From UBA6926 sp045562535 (GTDB lineage: Bacteria; Chloroflexota; Dehalococcoidia; UBA6926): a DNA stretch of 22,524 nt. Under the pieces are notes generated by a model. The model did no database searches. It was not told the origin of the DNA and saw nothing but the letters and a program-made list of their open reading frames with translations. Both the position numbers and the translations under genes were made by a program. Where the stretch lies: positions 1 to 22,524 of the forward strand of contig JBJKVP010000007.1 in the NCBI GenBank assembly GCA_045562535.1, read 5' to 3'. Shown here in pieces: positions 1 through 7,985 of the stretch (positions are counted from its first letter, which is position 1; each line of letters starts with the position of its first letter).

Positions 1-504
1 AAACTTCAAAAAATCGATACTCCAGGCCATACTCCGGGAAGCTCTTGTTACCTTCTTCAAAACGAAGGAGTTTTATTCTCTGGAGATTGCATATTGCCAA
101 ATACTTCAACTGCTATAGATCCAACCGAAGAAGGCGATATGAACGATTACCTAGTTTCTTTAAAAAAAGTTCAGGCATACAAAATAGACCTAATACTCTC
201 TTTCCATGGTAAACCTATAACTTCGGCAGCAGAGCGAATTAAAAATCTGATCAACATCAGAGAAGATCGCGACCAACAAATATTAGATATTCTCCAAATA
301 AAGCCAAGTTCGTTAGAGGGGATTTGGAGCACCATATACGGTAAACGTGATTTGACTGGATATTTACTTGAGGCTTCAAAAAAACAAATAGAGGCACATA
401 TAATAAAGTTGGAAACGGAGAAGAAAGTAACTCGTTTGATAAAAGATCAAGGTAGCACAGGAGATGACTCTACTACCTACCAAATAATAAATTACACAGA
501 ATAG
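1..504 (+). CDS. MBL-fold metallo-hydrolase, C-terminal part (5' end outside window)
   Basis: The frame is open from base 1, so the gene begins upstream of the window. The first visible residues include TPGHTPGS and, about 15 residues later, FSGD. In metallo-beta-lactamase-fold hydrolases these two motifs carry a metal-binding His and the bridging Asp. The last 80 or so residues (RDLTGYLLEASKKQIEAH and following) look like the winged-helix tail of the LACTB2/BLACT_WH branch, which includes hydrolases and endoribonucleases. The HxHxDH metal motif would lie upstream and cannot be checked. The TAG stop overlaps the ribosome-binding site of lysA, so the two are probably co-transcribed. The substrate is unknown. 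An ATG at 94 is internal and is not the start, because the conserved motifs precede it. Confidence 0.85.
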   Translation, partial: KLQKIDTPGHTPGSSCYLLQNEGVLFSGDCILPNTSTAIDPTEEGDMNDYLVSLKKVQAYKIDLILSFHGKPITSAAERIKNLINIREDRDQQILDILQIKPSSLEGIWSTIYGKRDLTGYLLEASKKQIEAHIIKLETEKKVTRLIKDQGSTGDDSTTYQIINYTE

Positions 505-513
505 GAGAAATCG

Positions 514-1833
514 ATGCCTGGATCCGACATACTTAATATATTCCCAATGGGCTCGTCCGTCACTTCAAGTGGCCATTTAAACATATCTAATATTGATATC
601 ACTGAATTAGCCAATGAAAGAGGAACACCTCTATATATTTTTGATGAAAATACAATACGGACAACTGCAAAAAGGTTCAATAAAGCTTTTAGCGACCGTT
701 ATGCGGATGTTCAAGTTGTATACGCATGCAAGGCTTGGTCAAACGTAGCCATACTTCAAATTCTTGAAGAGGAAGGATTAGGGTTTGATGTGGTAAGCGG
801 AGAGGAAATATCTACAGTGGAAGCTGCCAGATTAAATCTAGGCAATACATTCTTTCATGGAAATAATAAATCGCGATCTGAACTTCTTCAAGCTGTGGTT
901 GCAGGGGTAGGACGCATAGTAGTTGATAATAGTTATGAGCTAGATCTCCTTGAAGAAGTATTACAAGAAATTGATAAGAAACAGGAAGTTCTTTTTAGGG
1001 TTTCACCAGGAGTGGATCCACATACTCACTCCAAAACAACTACTGGTGTTCTAGATAGCAAATTTGGCATACCAATTGAAACAGGTGAAGCGGAAAAAAT
1101 AATAATAAAAGCAATGGAATCAGATCATATAATACCAAAAGGGCTGCATTTCCATCTGGGATCCCCTATTTTTGAATTATCCCCTTACGAAAAAGCTATA
1201 GCGGTCGCTTTTAATTTCGCTTCGGAAATGAAACAGGCACACGGTTTCATCATGGAAGAATTTAGCCCAGGGGGCGGATTCGCGTCTAAGTATCTTGTAA
1301 CGGATGAAGTTCCAGACCCAGAAGTATATGCAGACACGATTTGTAATCAAATTAAAGCCCTCTGTGCATCCTTAAATTTAGAATTGCCCAAACTTACCAT
1401 AGAGCCAGGTCGTTCTATAATCAGCAGAGCTGGGATCGCAGTTTATAGAACTGGTGTCATCAAAGAGATTCCAGGTATACGAACCTACGTTTCTGTTGAT
1501 GGAGGAATGGGAGATAACATCCGTCCCGCAATTTACGACGCTAAATATGAGGCGGCCCTAATCACAAGAATGGATGACGAAGAATCAAAAATCGTTACGA
1601 TATCTGGAAAGTATTGTGAATCCGGTGACATCTTAGTCAAGGACTATAACTTGCCTTCTCCGCGCCCAGATGAACTATTAGCAATCCCTGCATCTGGGGC
1701 ATATGCGCTTGCCATGGCATCCAATTACAATGGTTCTCGAAAACCCGAAGCAGTACTTTTAAAAGAAGGGGCTTTTCGTGTCATAAGGCGTAGAGAAACG
1801 ATAGAAGATATACTAAAGTTTGATGTGGTTTAG
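514..1833 (+). CDS. lysA: Diaminopimelate decarboxylase
   Basis: This PLP enzyme (fold type III) decarboxylates meso-diaminopimelate to L-lysine, the last step of the DAP pathway, in the cytosol. The 439-residue product is close to the family length. Visible motifs in order: YACKAW with the PLP lysine at K73, HFHLGS at 212-217, GGGF at 253-256 (phosphate-binding), EPGRS at 297-301, CESGD at 368-372 (the catalytic Cys region supplied across the dimer) and GAYALAMASNYN at 395-406. The ATG has AGGAG 6 nt upstream, lying over the stop of the preceding gene. A short N-terminal extension of about 20 residues precedes the first conserved block. holB follows after 2 nt, so lysine synthesis and a replisome gene share a transcript. 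Ornithine or carboxynorspermidine decarboxylase is less likely because of the CESGD and SGAYA signatures. Confidence 0.95.
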   Translation: MPGSDILNIFPMGSSVTSSGHLNISNIDITELANERGTPLYIFDENTIRTTAKRFNKAFSDRYADVQVVYACKAWSNVAILQILEEEGLGFDVVSGEEISTVEAARLNLGNTFFHGNNKSRSELLQAVVAGVGRIVVDNSYELDLLEEVLQEIDKKQEVLFRVSPGVDPHTHSKTTTGVLDSKFGIPIETGEAEKIIIKAMESDHIIPKGLHFHLGSPIFELSPYEKAIAVAFNFASEMKQAHGFIMEEFSPGGGFASKYLVTDEVPDPEVYADTICNQIKALCASLNLELPKLTIEPGRSIISRAGIAVYRTGVIKEIPGIRTYVSVDGGMGDNIRPAIYDAKYEAALITRMDDEESKIVTISGKYCESGDILVKDYNLPSPRPDELLAIPASGAYALAMASNYNGSRKPEAVLLKEGAFRVIRRRETIEDILKFDVV

Positions 1834-1835
1834 TT

Positions 1836-2897
1836 ATGCCTTGGAACAGTTTAGCAACCAAAGAAACTGTAGCTTTTCTACGGCAAAGCATAGAACGTAC
1901 GCGACTAGCTCATGCATACATGTTCATAGGCCCTGCTACCGCCGGAACAATGGGACTCTCCCAAGAATTTTCCCAAGCAATATTCTGTAAATCCAATGAT
2001 CCGCCATGCCACGAATGCCGGCATTGCACTAATATTGATAAAAAATTGCATCCTGATTTACTAACTATCGAACCTGGTTCAACTGGATTCATAGGGATAG
2101 ATCGCATTAGGCGGCTTTTAGGAGATATACCAAATGAACAAATCAAGGAATTAGAGAGGAGAGATGAGGATATTCCTCCAAGATATTTCGCTATAACTAG
2201 CCCCTTAGAAGCTGATCGAAAAATAATAATTATTCATGGCGTGGAGACAATGCTCACGGAAACGCGGGATATACTGCTAAAAATCCTCGAGGAACCTCCT
2301 GCTAACGTAATTTTTATTTTGACCACAGAAGACGAATCTGTTTTAAATAGTACGCTTGCGTCAAGATGCCAAATCTTAAGAGTAAAACCCATACCCTTTG
2401 ACCAGGTTAAAACATCATTAATCAAAAACGGCATAGAAGAAGAATTAGCTTCTCACCTATCAAGAATCACCGGAGGGCATATACAAAAAGCGTTGGATTT
2501 TGCAGGAGACCCCGCTTTGTTAGATCAAATGTATTCTGATTACATGTATATGCCAAAAATACTGGATCAACCAATCTCTATGCGAATAAAGTCAGCAGAA
2601 GAGAGTGCGCAAAATTATCGAGAAAATAAACGAATGGTTTTATCATCCATGGATACTTGGATGATATTTTGGAGAGACGCAATAATTTTATCGAAAGAGA
2701 TAGACCTCAATCAAGATATATCCGTCAAAAGTGAACTAATGACAAAAACTGATCTTAAAAAAATGAGTATAGATGTTATCGAGGCTGTCAGAGCTATAAG
2801 AGCGATCGAAAAAGCACGGCTAGCACTGCAAAACAACGGGAATGCACGAATAATTATGGAAGATTTATATATGAATCTTCCGCGTACGGGGCAATAG
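1836..2897 (+). CDS. holB: DNA polymerase III subunit delta' (clamp loader)
   Basis: Delta' is the non-ATPase, wrench-like subunit of the clamp loader that opens and loads the beta clamp. The N-terminal AAA+ module shows HAYMFIGP followed by a degenerate P-loop (GPATAGTMG, residues 32-40) without the Walker lysine, which fits delta' rather than DnaX. Four cysteines at 51, 58, 61 and 64 form the usual zinc module. LLKILEEPPANVIFILTT and the sensor-type SRCQ motif are clear. The C-terminal 150 residues are the helical collar domain and are poorly conserved. Length is 353 residues, usual for the family. The ATG lies 2 nt after the lysA stop with no clear ribosome-binding site of its own, so translation is probably coupled. 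The gene converges on the SPFH gene with only 11 nt between stops. Confidence 0.9.
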   Translation: MPWNSLATKETVAFLRQSIERTRLAHAYMFIGPATAGTMGLSQEFSQAIFCKSNDPPCHECRHCTNIDKKLHPDLLTIEPGSTGFIGIDRIRRLLGDIPNEQIKELERRDEDIPPRYFAITSPLEADRKIIIIHGVETMLTETRDILLKILEEPPANVIFILTTEDESVLNSTLASRCQILRVKPIPFDQVKTSLIKNGIEEELASHLSRITGGHIQKALDFAGDPALLDQMYSDYMYMPKILDQPISMRIKSAEESAQNYRENKRMVLSSMDTWMIFWRDAIILSKEIDLNQDISVKSELMTKTDLKKMSIDVIEAVRAIRAIEKARLALQNNGNARIIMEDLYMNLPRTGQ

Positions 2898-2908
2898 TTT
2901 AGTAATTA

Positions 2909-3745
2909 TTATATATCTCTACTTTGAATAAACGAGTTCAAAAGATTAGTGAATTCCAAAGGGAATATATACTTCGTGGCCTCGCCCTCTCCCATAATTT
3001 TAAGAGTATCAAAGTACTGGAGACTCATAGCATTTGGTGATACATCTTTAGCAATGACCTCGATTCGGGCCAAGGCATTGCTAAACCCTTCTGCCCTCAA
3101 TATAGCAGCCTGTTGATCCCCTTCTGCAGAAAGTATTTCACTTTGCCTCTTACCTTCTGCATTCAATATTGCTGCCTCTTTTTCTCCTTCTGCAACAGTA
3201 ATCGCTGCTTTCCTAGTACCCTCTGCCTCAATTATCACCGCACGTCTTAGTCTTTCCGCAGACATTTGGCGATTCATTGCATCTTGAATATCAGCAGCTG
3301 GTTCGATTGTTTTTATCTCGACATTCGTAACAAGGATTCCCCATCTTGAAGTTTCTTCAGCAAGTTTTTCAGTAAGTACTTTATTGATTCGCTCTCTTTG
3401 GGACAAAACATCATCAACCGTCATTTCTCCCACGACTGCTCTTAGCGTAGTCGTAGCCAATCCGATGACAGCTAACTTATAGTTCTCCACTTCAAGAATT
3501 GCTTTTTGGGCTTCTTCTTGTTTGACCCTCATGTATAAGAGGAAATCAATATCTATAGGAGCATTATCTTTTGTAATATTTGTCTGACGTGGGATATCAA
3601 TAACTTCTGTCCGTAAATCGACTGCGATACCCGAATGGACTATAGGTATCAGCCATACAGGGCCCGGGCCTCTCATACCCTCAAAGTTACCCCACCTAAA
3701 CCGTGCTATCCTCTCATAATCTTTCAAAAAATTTAAAATAAACAT
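2909..3745 (-). CDS. SPFH/band 7 (slipin/stomatin-like) protein without N-terminal membrane anchor
   Basis: This belongs to the stomatin/prohibitin/flotillin/HflK superfamily of ring-forming, membrane-associated scaffold proteins. Family-typical stretches are VDLRTEVIDIPRQTNITKD (residues 43-61), LRAVVGEMTVDDVLSQRERI (101-120) and WGILVTNVEIKTIEPAADIQ (135-154). Residues 174-220 hold five AEG units spaced exactly 11 residues apart, a hendecad coiled coil. Slipins normally begin with a membrane hairpin of 25-30 hydrophobic residues; here the band 7 domain starts by about residue 20 with no such segment. The ATG has GGAG 9 nt upstream and an in-frame TAA two codons before it, so no longer form exists. 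It lies downstream of sufU after 132 nt and may have its own promoter. No NfeD partner is adjacent. Family call is firm, role is not. Confidence 0.88.
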   Translation of the reverse strand: MFILNFLKDYERIARFRWGNFEGMRGPGPVWLIPIVHSGIAVDLRTEVIDIPRQTNITKDNAPIDIDFLLYMRVKQEEAQKAILEVENYKLAVIGLATTTLRAVVGEMTVDDVLSQRERINKVLTEKLAEETSRWGILVTNVEIKTIEPAADIQDAMNRQMSAERLRRAVIIEAEGTRKAAITVAEGEKEAAILNAEGKRQSEILSAEGDQQAAILRAEGFSNALARIEVIAKDVSPNAMSLQYFDTLKIMGEGEATKYIFPLEFTNLLNSFIQSRDI

Positions 3746-3854
3746 ATTGATTTACTCCAATAAATTACATCTACCTTTTTGTATGAATTTAATTTTATTT
3801 TACTCTTATGAATTTTAGAAGGCTGAGATTAAATTGATGTTTATTTTCCATTAA

Positions 3855-3878
3855 ATATTTGTTAAGTAAATCAAATAT
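3855..3878. repeat. AT-rich inverted repeat after sufU
   Basis: ATATTTG and CAAATAT form a perfect 7-bp inverted repeat around a 10-nt spacer, directly after the sufU stop. No T-run follows on the minus strand, so it is at best a weak terminator or an mRNA 3'-end stabiliser. The rest of the 132-nt gap (3746-3877) is very AT-rich and shows no clear gene or unambiguous promoter. Confidence 0.3.
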
Positions 3879-4312
3879 CAATTTAACGTCAAAGCCTTTT
3901 CGAGTGTATCCCAAGCCAAAACAGCACATTTTACTCTAACCGGGTATTTAGACACTCCTTGTAATGACATCAAATCTTGCATTAATTGTTCATCAGGTGT
4001 CCCGCCCCTTAACATGTCTCTAAAATTAGTTGAAAGAGTATCTACATCACCTAAATCTAAACCCTTGACTCTATCGGTCAACATCGATGCAGAAGCTTGA
4101 GATATAGAACAACCTTGTCCAAAAAATTCTATTTGGGAGATCACACCGTCTTTTATCATAGCTGTTAATCGGATTTCATCGCCACAAACTGGATTATGCT
4201 GCTGCATATCGACATCCGGTTTTTCCAATATACCTCTATTATGAGGATATCGATAATGGTCCAGTATCAGTTCTTTGTATAGTTCATCAAATTTAGGTTC
4301 ATCGGGAGGCAT
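3878..4312 (-). CDS. sufU: SufU-type Fe-S scaffold / zinc-dependent sulfur-transfer protein
   Basis: SufU accepts persulfide sulfur from SufS and passes it to the SufBCD scaffold. With the start used here the product is 144 residues. The three conserved cysteines (C43 in NPVCGDE, C68 in FGQGCSISQAS, C129 in RVKCAVLAW) and D45 that bind zinc are all present. The stretch RGGTPDEQ between the second and third Cys is the insertion that separates SufU from IscU. The N-terminus has the usual LYKELILDHYRYPHNRG. A GTG at 4327 would extend the protein by 5 residues, but that codon lies within a perfect Shine-Dalgarno sequence, so the ATG at 4312 (or TTG/GTG just before it) is preferred. The start lies inside the sufS end, so translation is coupled to sufS. 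Confidence 0.93.
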   Translation of the reverse strand: MPPDEPKFDELYKELILDHYRYPHNRGILEKPDVDMQQHNPVCGDEIRLTAMIKDGVISQIEFFGQGCSISQASASMLTDRVKGLDLGDVDTLSTNFRDMLRGGTPDEQLMQDLMSLQGVSKYPVRVKCAVLAWDTLEKALTLN

Positions 4313-5525
4313 CACCAAAAAATTCACCTCCTTTTTTTAATGAATCAACAAATCGATCTACGTCTTCTTCGTTATTATATATATAGAAACTCGCTCTCGC
4401 AGTAGCAGCGACTCCAAGTCTACGCATAAGCGGCTGCGCACAGTGATGACCAGCGCGGATCTGAATCCCATCCCAGTCCATCATCTGAGCAACATCGTGA
4501 GGGTGGACACCAGGAAAATCAAATGCGAGTACACCGCCCCTAATATCTAAGTCTTCAGGTCCAAACACCTTAATACCCATATCAATCTTCTTAACTTGGT
4601 CCATAGCATAAGTCGTTATATCAATCTCATGCTTACGAACATTTTCCATACCAATGTTATCCAAATAGTCGATGGCCACACCAAAGGCAGCAACATCCGC
4701 AAAATTAGGAGTTCCAGCTTCAAATTTTAAGGGCGCTTCTTTCCACGTGAATCTATCCTCATAGACCTCATCAATCATCTCTCCTCCTCCCAAAAATGGG
4801 CGCATTGAAGAAAGGATTTCATCTTTACCATATAAAACACCTACACCAGTTGGTCCAAGCATCTTATGAGCTGAGAACGCGTAGAGATCAACATCTAAAT
4901 CAACTACATCTACAGGTAAATGGGGTGCCCCTTGTGCTCCGTCTACAACAGATAACGCCGAAACTTTATTAGCTTTTGCGATGATCTCTTTTATCGGATT
5001 AATTGTCCCTAACACGTTAGACATATGTGTTAGGGACACTATCTTTGTTTTTTCGGATATCAATTCATCTAAATCCGATAAATCTAAAGTTCCATCTTCG
5101 TTAATTGGAATATATTTAATCGTTGAGCCAATCTCATTACACAAAATCATCCAAGGAACAATATTAGAATGATGCTCCATAGGAGTAATCAGAATTTCAT
5201 CCCCTTGTTTCAGGTGTTCTCTACCCCATGCATAAGCAATAAGATTCAACGATTCAGTGGTGTTCCTAGTAAAAACGATATTTCGCTCGGAACCAGCTTT
5301 GATAAATTTAGCGACTTTATCTCTAGCGGTCTCATAAGCAAGCGTAGACTCTTCACTAAGTGTATAAATACCTCTATGCACGTTGGCATTGTTATTTCTA
5401 TAGAAATCCGCCAAAGCATCAATCACCACCGCCGGCTTCTGGGAGGTTGCAGCACTATCCAGATAAGTAAGCGGTTTGTCATGAATCAAACGCTCCATAA
5501 TCGGGAAATCATTTCTGAATGACAT
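4299..5525 (-). CDS. sufS: Cysteine desulfurase SufS (group II)
   Basis: SufS is a PLP-dependent cysteine desulfurase that makes persulfide for Fe-S cluster assembly and hands it to SufU. Visible features are TYLDSAATSQKP near the N-terminus, NANVHRGIYTLSEESTLAYE, THMSNVLGT, SAHKMLGPTG with the PLP lysine (K221 from this start) and RAGHHCAQP with the catalytic cysteine (C362). RAGHHCAQP and the short Cys loop mark group II (SufS/CsdA) rather than IscS. Length is 408 residues, typical. ATG 5525 (MSFRNDFPIM) matches the usual SufS N-terminus. A TTG at 5534, 9 nt after AGGAG, would add three residues and cannot be excluded. The end overlaps sufU by 14 nt. sufC lies upstream after a gap of roughly 60 nt. 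Confidence 0.95.
   Translation of the reverse strand: MSFRNDFPIMERLIHDKPLTYLDSAATSQKPAVVIDALADFYRNNNANVHRGIYTLSEESTLAYETARDKVAKFIKAGSERNIVFTRNTTESLNLIAYAWGREHLKQGDEILITPMEHHSNIVPWMILCNEIGSTIKYIPINEDGTLDLSDLDELISEKTKIVSLTHMSNVLGTINPIKEIIAKANKVSALSVVDGAQGAPHLPVDVVDLDVDLYAFSAHKMLGPTGVGVLYGKDEILSSMRPFLGGGEMIDEVYEDRFTWKEAPLKFEAGTPNFADVAAFGVAIDYLDNIGMENVRKHEIDITTYAMDQVKKIDMGIKVFGPEDLDIRGGVLAFDFPGVHPHDVAQMMDWDGIQIRAGHHCAQPLMRRLGVAATARASFYIYNNEEDVDRFVDSLKKGGEFFGDASR
4324..4333 (-). promoter_or_regulatory. Full-length Shine-Dalgarno sequence deciding the sufU start
   Basis: The minus strand reads AAGGAGGTGA, a 10-nt exact match to the anti-Shine-Dalgarno tail of 16S rRNA. It overlaps the GTG at 4327, which therefore cannot be the start. 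Three in-frame start codons follow in a row (TTG 4318, GTG 4315, ATG 4312); ATG is chosen, though TTG has the more usual spacing. Confidence 0.8.
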
Positions 5526-5555
5526 TTCTTTCAAACCCTTCAGCTCCTAATCAAT

Positions 5556-5586
5556 TTAGACTAGATTTCAATATTGAATTAGACTA
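5556..5586. other. Palindrome flanked by direct repeats between sufC and sufS
   Basis: The sufC-sufS gap contains TTAGACTA (5556-5563), the perfect 12-bp palindrome TTCAATATTGAA (5567-5578) and a second TTAGACTA in the same orientation (5579-5586). It could be an operator, an mRNA processing hairpin or chance in AT-rich DNA. It does not match the SufR or IscR sites I know. Confidence 0.35.
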
Positions 5587-5591
5587 ATGTT

Positions 5592-6377
5592 TTAATCACT
5601 TTTATCCTGACGAACAAGATCATACCCATGAGTTTCCAGATCGTGCGCTAGCTTAGGTCCTCCAGATTTAACAATCTGCCCATCCATCATAACGTTGACG
5701 ACTGTTGGATCAATATATTCAAGAATTCGAGTATAGTGAGTTATCAGTAAAACTCCCATATCGGGACCTATAAGCTTATTAACTCCGTCCGAAACAATTC
5801 TAAGTGCATCGATATCTAGTCCTGAATCGGTCTCATCCATTATTGCTAAACCTGGTCGTAAGACTGCCATCTGTAATATCTCACTTCGTTTTTTTTCTCC
5901 ACCAGAAAATCCTGTATTAACATAGCGAGTGGCAAATTCGTGATCCATATCAAGAGCATCCATGTGATCGTTGACCATTTTACGAAATTCAATCAGAGGC
6001 ATTTCTTCCTCTAGTCGTGCGTTCACCATTTGGCGAAGAAAATTTATAAGAGTCACCCCAGGGATCTCTGTTGGATACTGAGAAGCTAGAAACAATCCTT
6101 TAACAGATCGCTCATCAGGTAATAATGTGCTTATATCTTGGCCATCATAAATAATTTTTCCTTTGGTGATTATGTACCTAGGATGCCCCATTAGGGTATT
6201 AGCTAAAGTGCTTTTCCCAGATCCATTCGGTCCCATAACAGCATGGACCTCCCCTTTGGGAACAGAAAGATTTACTCCATGTAGTATTTCTTTACCCTCG
6301 ACTTCAACGTGAAGATCCTCAATAACTAGTATATTTTTTTTTGAAACTTTAACAGCAGACACAGCCTTCTCCATCAT
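5592..6377 (-). CDS. sufC: Fe-S cluster assembly ATPase SufC
   Basis: SufC is the ABC-type ATPase that works with SufB and SufD as the SufBC2D scaffold; it is cytosolic and not a transporter. The Walker A motif GPNGSGKST is at 49-57, the signature FSGGEKKRSEI starts at 157, and the Walker B region reads LAIMDETDSGLD, the form specific to SufC. The H-loop is LLITHY. Length is 261 residues including a slightly extended N-terminus of about 15 residues. Two ATGs in tandem (6377, 6374) have no strong ribosome-binding site, so the exact start is uncertain. fumC lies 55 nt upstream and sufS follows downstream. The usual partners sufB and sufD are absent from this locus and from the whole window. Confidence 0.95.
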   Translation of the reverse strand: MMEKAVSAVKVSKKNILVIEDLHVEVEGKEILHGVNLSVPKGEVHAVMGPNGSGKSTLANTLMGHPRYIITKGKIIYDGQDISTLLPDERSVKGLFLASQYPTEIPGVTLINFLRQMVNARLEEEMPLIEFRKMVNDHMDALDMDHEFATRYVNTGFSGGEKKRSEILQMAVLRPGLAIMDETDSGLDIDALRIVSDGVNKLIGPDMGVLLITHYTRILEYIDPTVVNVMMDGQIVKSGGPKLAHDLETHGYDLVRQDKSD

Positions 6378-6432
6378 TAATAACTAAATTTTGTATATTT
6401 CCTTTAATTGTGTTTCAGATACATTATGACTA

Positions 6433-7824
6433 TTATTTTTCGGTGATCCCGGTCTCCGTCATCGTACTTGGATCAAGAATCCGATCGAGCTCTTGCTCAC
6501 TTAAATCAGTCATTCTTCTAGAAACTTCTCTAATCGTTTCCCCCGTCTTAGCAGCCTCTTTTGCGATGGCAGCCGCATTATCATAACCTATTACAGGCGC
6601 TAGTGCCGTGCAAATTGCTAAACCAGCCTCCACTGAGGCAGGCCCTTTTTCAGTAGCTATAATCCCATCGATACATTTAGTTCTAAAATTATCCGCCTCG
6701 GACACAAGTAAAGAGATCGATTCAATAAAATTATATGCTGCGACTGGCATCATCACATTAAGTTCAAAGTTACTACCCTGTGCATCGGCAAGAGTGACCG
6801 TTAAGTGATTCCCCATAACCTGAATTGCTGCCTGACATACGGATTCAGCTATCACCGGATTAACCTTACCAGGCATTATAGAAGAACCTGGTTGAACTTC
6901 AGGCAACAATAGTTCTCCGAATCCTGCACGAGGACCTGATCCTAGCCAACGAATGTCGTTAGCAATTTTTAACAAACTAACTGCCAAGGTATTAACCGCA
7001 CTACTAGATTGAACTACTATATTAAGTGTGTTCTGAGCTTGGAAGTGATTGGTCGTCTCTCTTACATTCAAACCTGTTTGCTGAGATAACAGATCGCATA
7101 CCTTGGATGCAAATTCTGGCTCTGAACCTATTCCGGTACCAACCGCGGTCCCACCTAATGGCAATTCTGTAAGCTCATTCACTGCCAAATTTAGACGTTC
7201 TATCGATCTATGCATCTGGCCAGCGTAACCTAAAAATTCTTGACCCAATCGTATAGGGGTAGCATCTTGTAAATGTGTACGCCCTGTTTTGACTACAGAC
7301 CAAAATTCTTTAGATTTAGTTTCAAAGGAGTCCTTTAGTCTAGTTAGCGCAGGAATCAGATCATTAGAAATCATTTCTGCTGCTGCTAGTTGCATAACGC
7401 TAGGGATAACATCATTTGATGATTGCCCTCGGTTAACGTGATCGTTTGGATGTACATTTTTGGTGCCTACATCGCCACCCAATATTTGAATAGCTCGGTT
7501 CGCAATAACTTCATTGGCGTTCATATTAGTTGAAGTTCCAGAACCTGTTTGGAATATATCTACAACAAAATGTTGATCAAGGGATCCTTCTAGAACTTCT
7601 TTTGCTGCCGATACAATAGCATCCGCGATTTCGTGATCCAATCCTTGTAAATCCTTGTTAACCTCTGCAGCTGACATCTTGAGCATTCCCAAAGATCTAA
7701 TAAATTGCCTTTGAAAACGAAGTTCGCTAATTGGAAAATTGCCCACGGCCCGCTGTGTTTGTGCACCCCACAAGGCTTCGTCTGGAACTTGCATTTCACC
7801 CATTGAGTCTTTTTCAACACGCAT
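6433..7824 (-). CDS. fumC: Class II fumarate hydratase
   Basis: Class II fumarases interconvert fumarate and L-malate in the TCA cycle, act as homotetramers and need no Fe-S cluster. The fumarase/aspartase signature GSSIMPGKVNP is at 313-323 and carries the catalytic serine loop. HPNDHVN is at 125-131, GQSSND follows, and TGRTHLQDA (180-188) carries the catalytic His. The N-terminus (RVEKDSMGEMQVP...ALWGAQTQRA) is typical and the length of 463 residues fits. MPGKVNP favours fumarase, but aspartate ammonia-lyases of the AspB type can share it, so that remains the main alternative. The ATG has GGAGG 11 nt upstream. The sequence upstream has a TATAAT that may start a fumC-suf transcript. An oxygen-stable fumarase next to Fe-S assembly genes is noteworthy but not diagnostic. 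Confidence 0.9.
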   Translation of the reverse strand: MRVEKDSMGEMQVPDEALWGAQTQRAVGNFPISELRFQRQFIRSLGMLKMSAAEVNKDLQGLDHEIADAIVSAAKEVLEGSLDQHFVVDIFQTGSGTSTNMNANEVIANRAIQILGGDVGTKNVHPNDHVNRGQSSNDVIPSVMQLAAAEMISNDLIPALTRLKDSFETKSKEFWSVVKTGRTHLQDATPIRLGQEFLGYAGQMHRSIERLNLAVNELTELPLGGTAVGTGIGSEPEFASKVCDLLSQQTGLNVRETTNHFQAQNTLNIVVQSSSAVNTLAVSLLKIANDIRWLGSGPRAGFGELLLPEVQPGSSIMPGKVNPVIAESVCQAAIQVMGNHLTVTLADAQGSNFELNVMMPVAAYNFIESISLLVSEADNFRTKCIDGIIATEKGPASVEAGLAICTALAPVIGYDNAAAIAKEAAKTGETIREVSRRMTDLSEQELDRILDPSTMTETGITEK

Positions 7825-7902
7825 TTACTAACATTCCTCCAAGTATAAATATTTGGTATGAACTCGGCTTTTATTGGCCATTTCACCCAGCGCCATATAG
7901 TG

Positions 7903-7908
7903 ATTATA
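7903..7908 (-). promoter_or_regulatory. Candidate -10 element upstream of fumC
   Basis: The minus strand has a perfect TATAAT about 80 nt before the fumC ATG, in the 161-nt gap between fumC and proA. No good -35 lies 16-18 nt upstream, so the call is tentative. Nothing else is apparent in this gap, and no convincing terminator follows proA. Confidence 0.35.
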
Positions 7909-7985
7909 TTCTACAAACCACATACTTGCGTTAAATTATTAACCCTACAGTAATTAAACACAATCATAGACATGATATCGCAGGA

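Noticed and set aside
1930..1960. Missing Walker A lysine in holB as a sign of decay
   Set aside because: Delta' subunits are known to have a degenerate P-loop and no ATPase activity, so this is normal for the family.
5169..5522. 117-residue plus-strand ORF opposite sufS
   Set aside because: It lies wholly inside the conserved sufS coding region on the other strand and resembles no family; it is a shadow frame.
7590..7934. ORFs of 98 (minus) and 67 (plus) residues across the fumC start
   Set aside because: Both overlap conserved fumC codons in other frames and show no family resemblance or ribosome-binding site.
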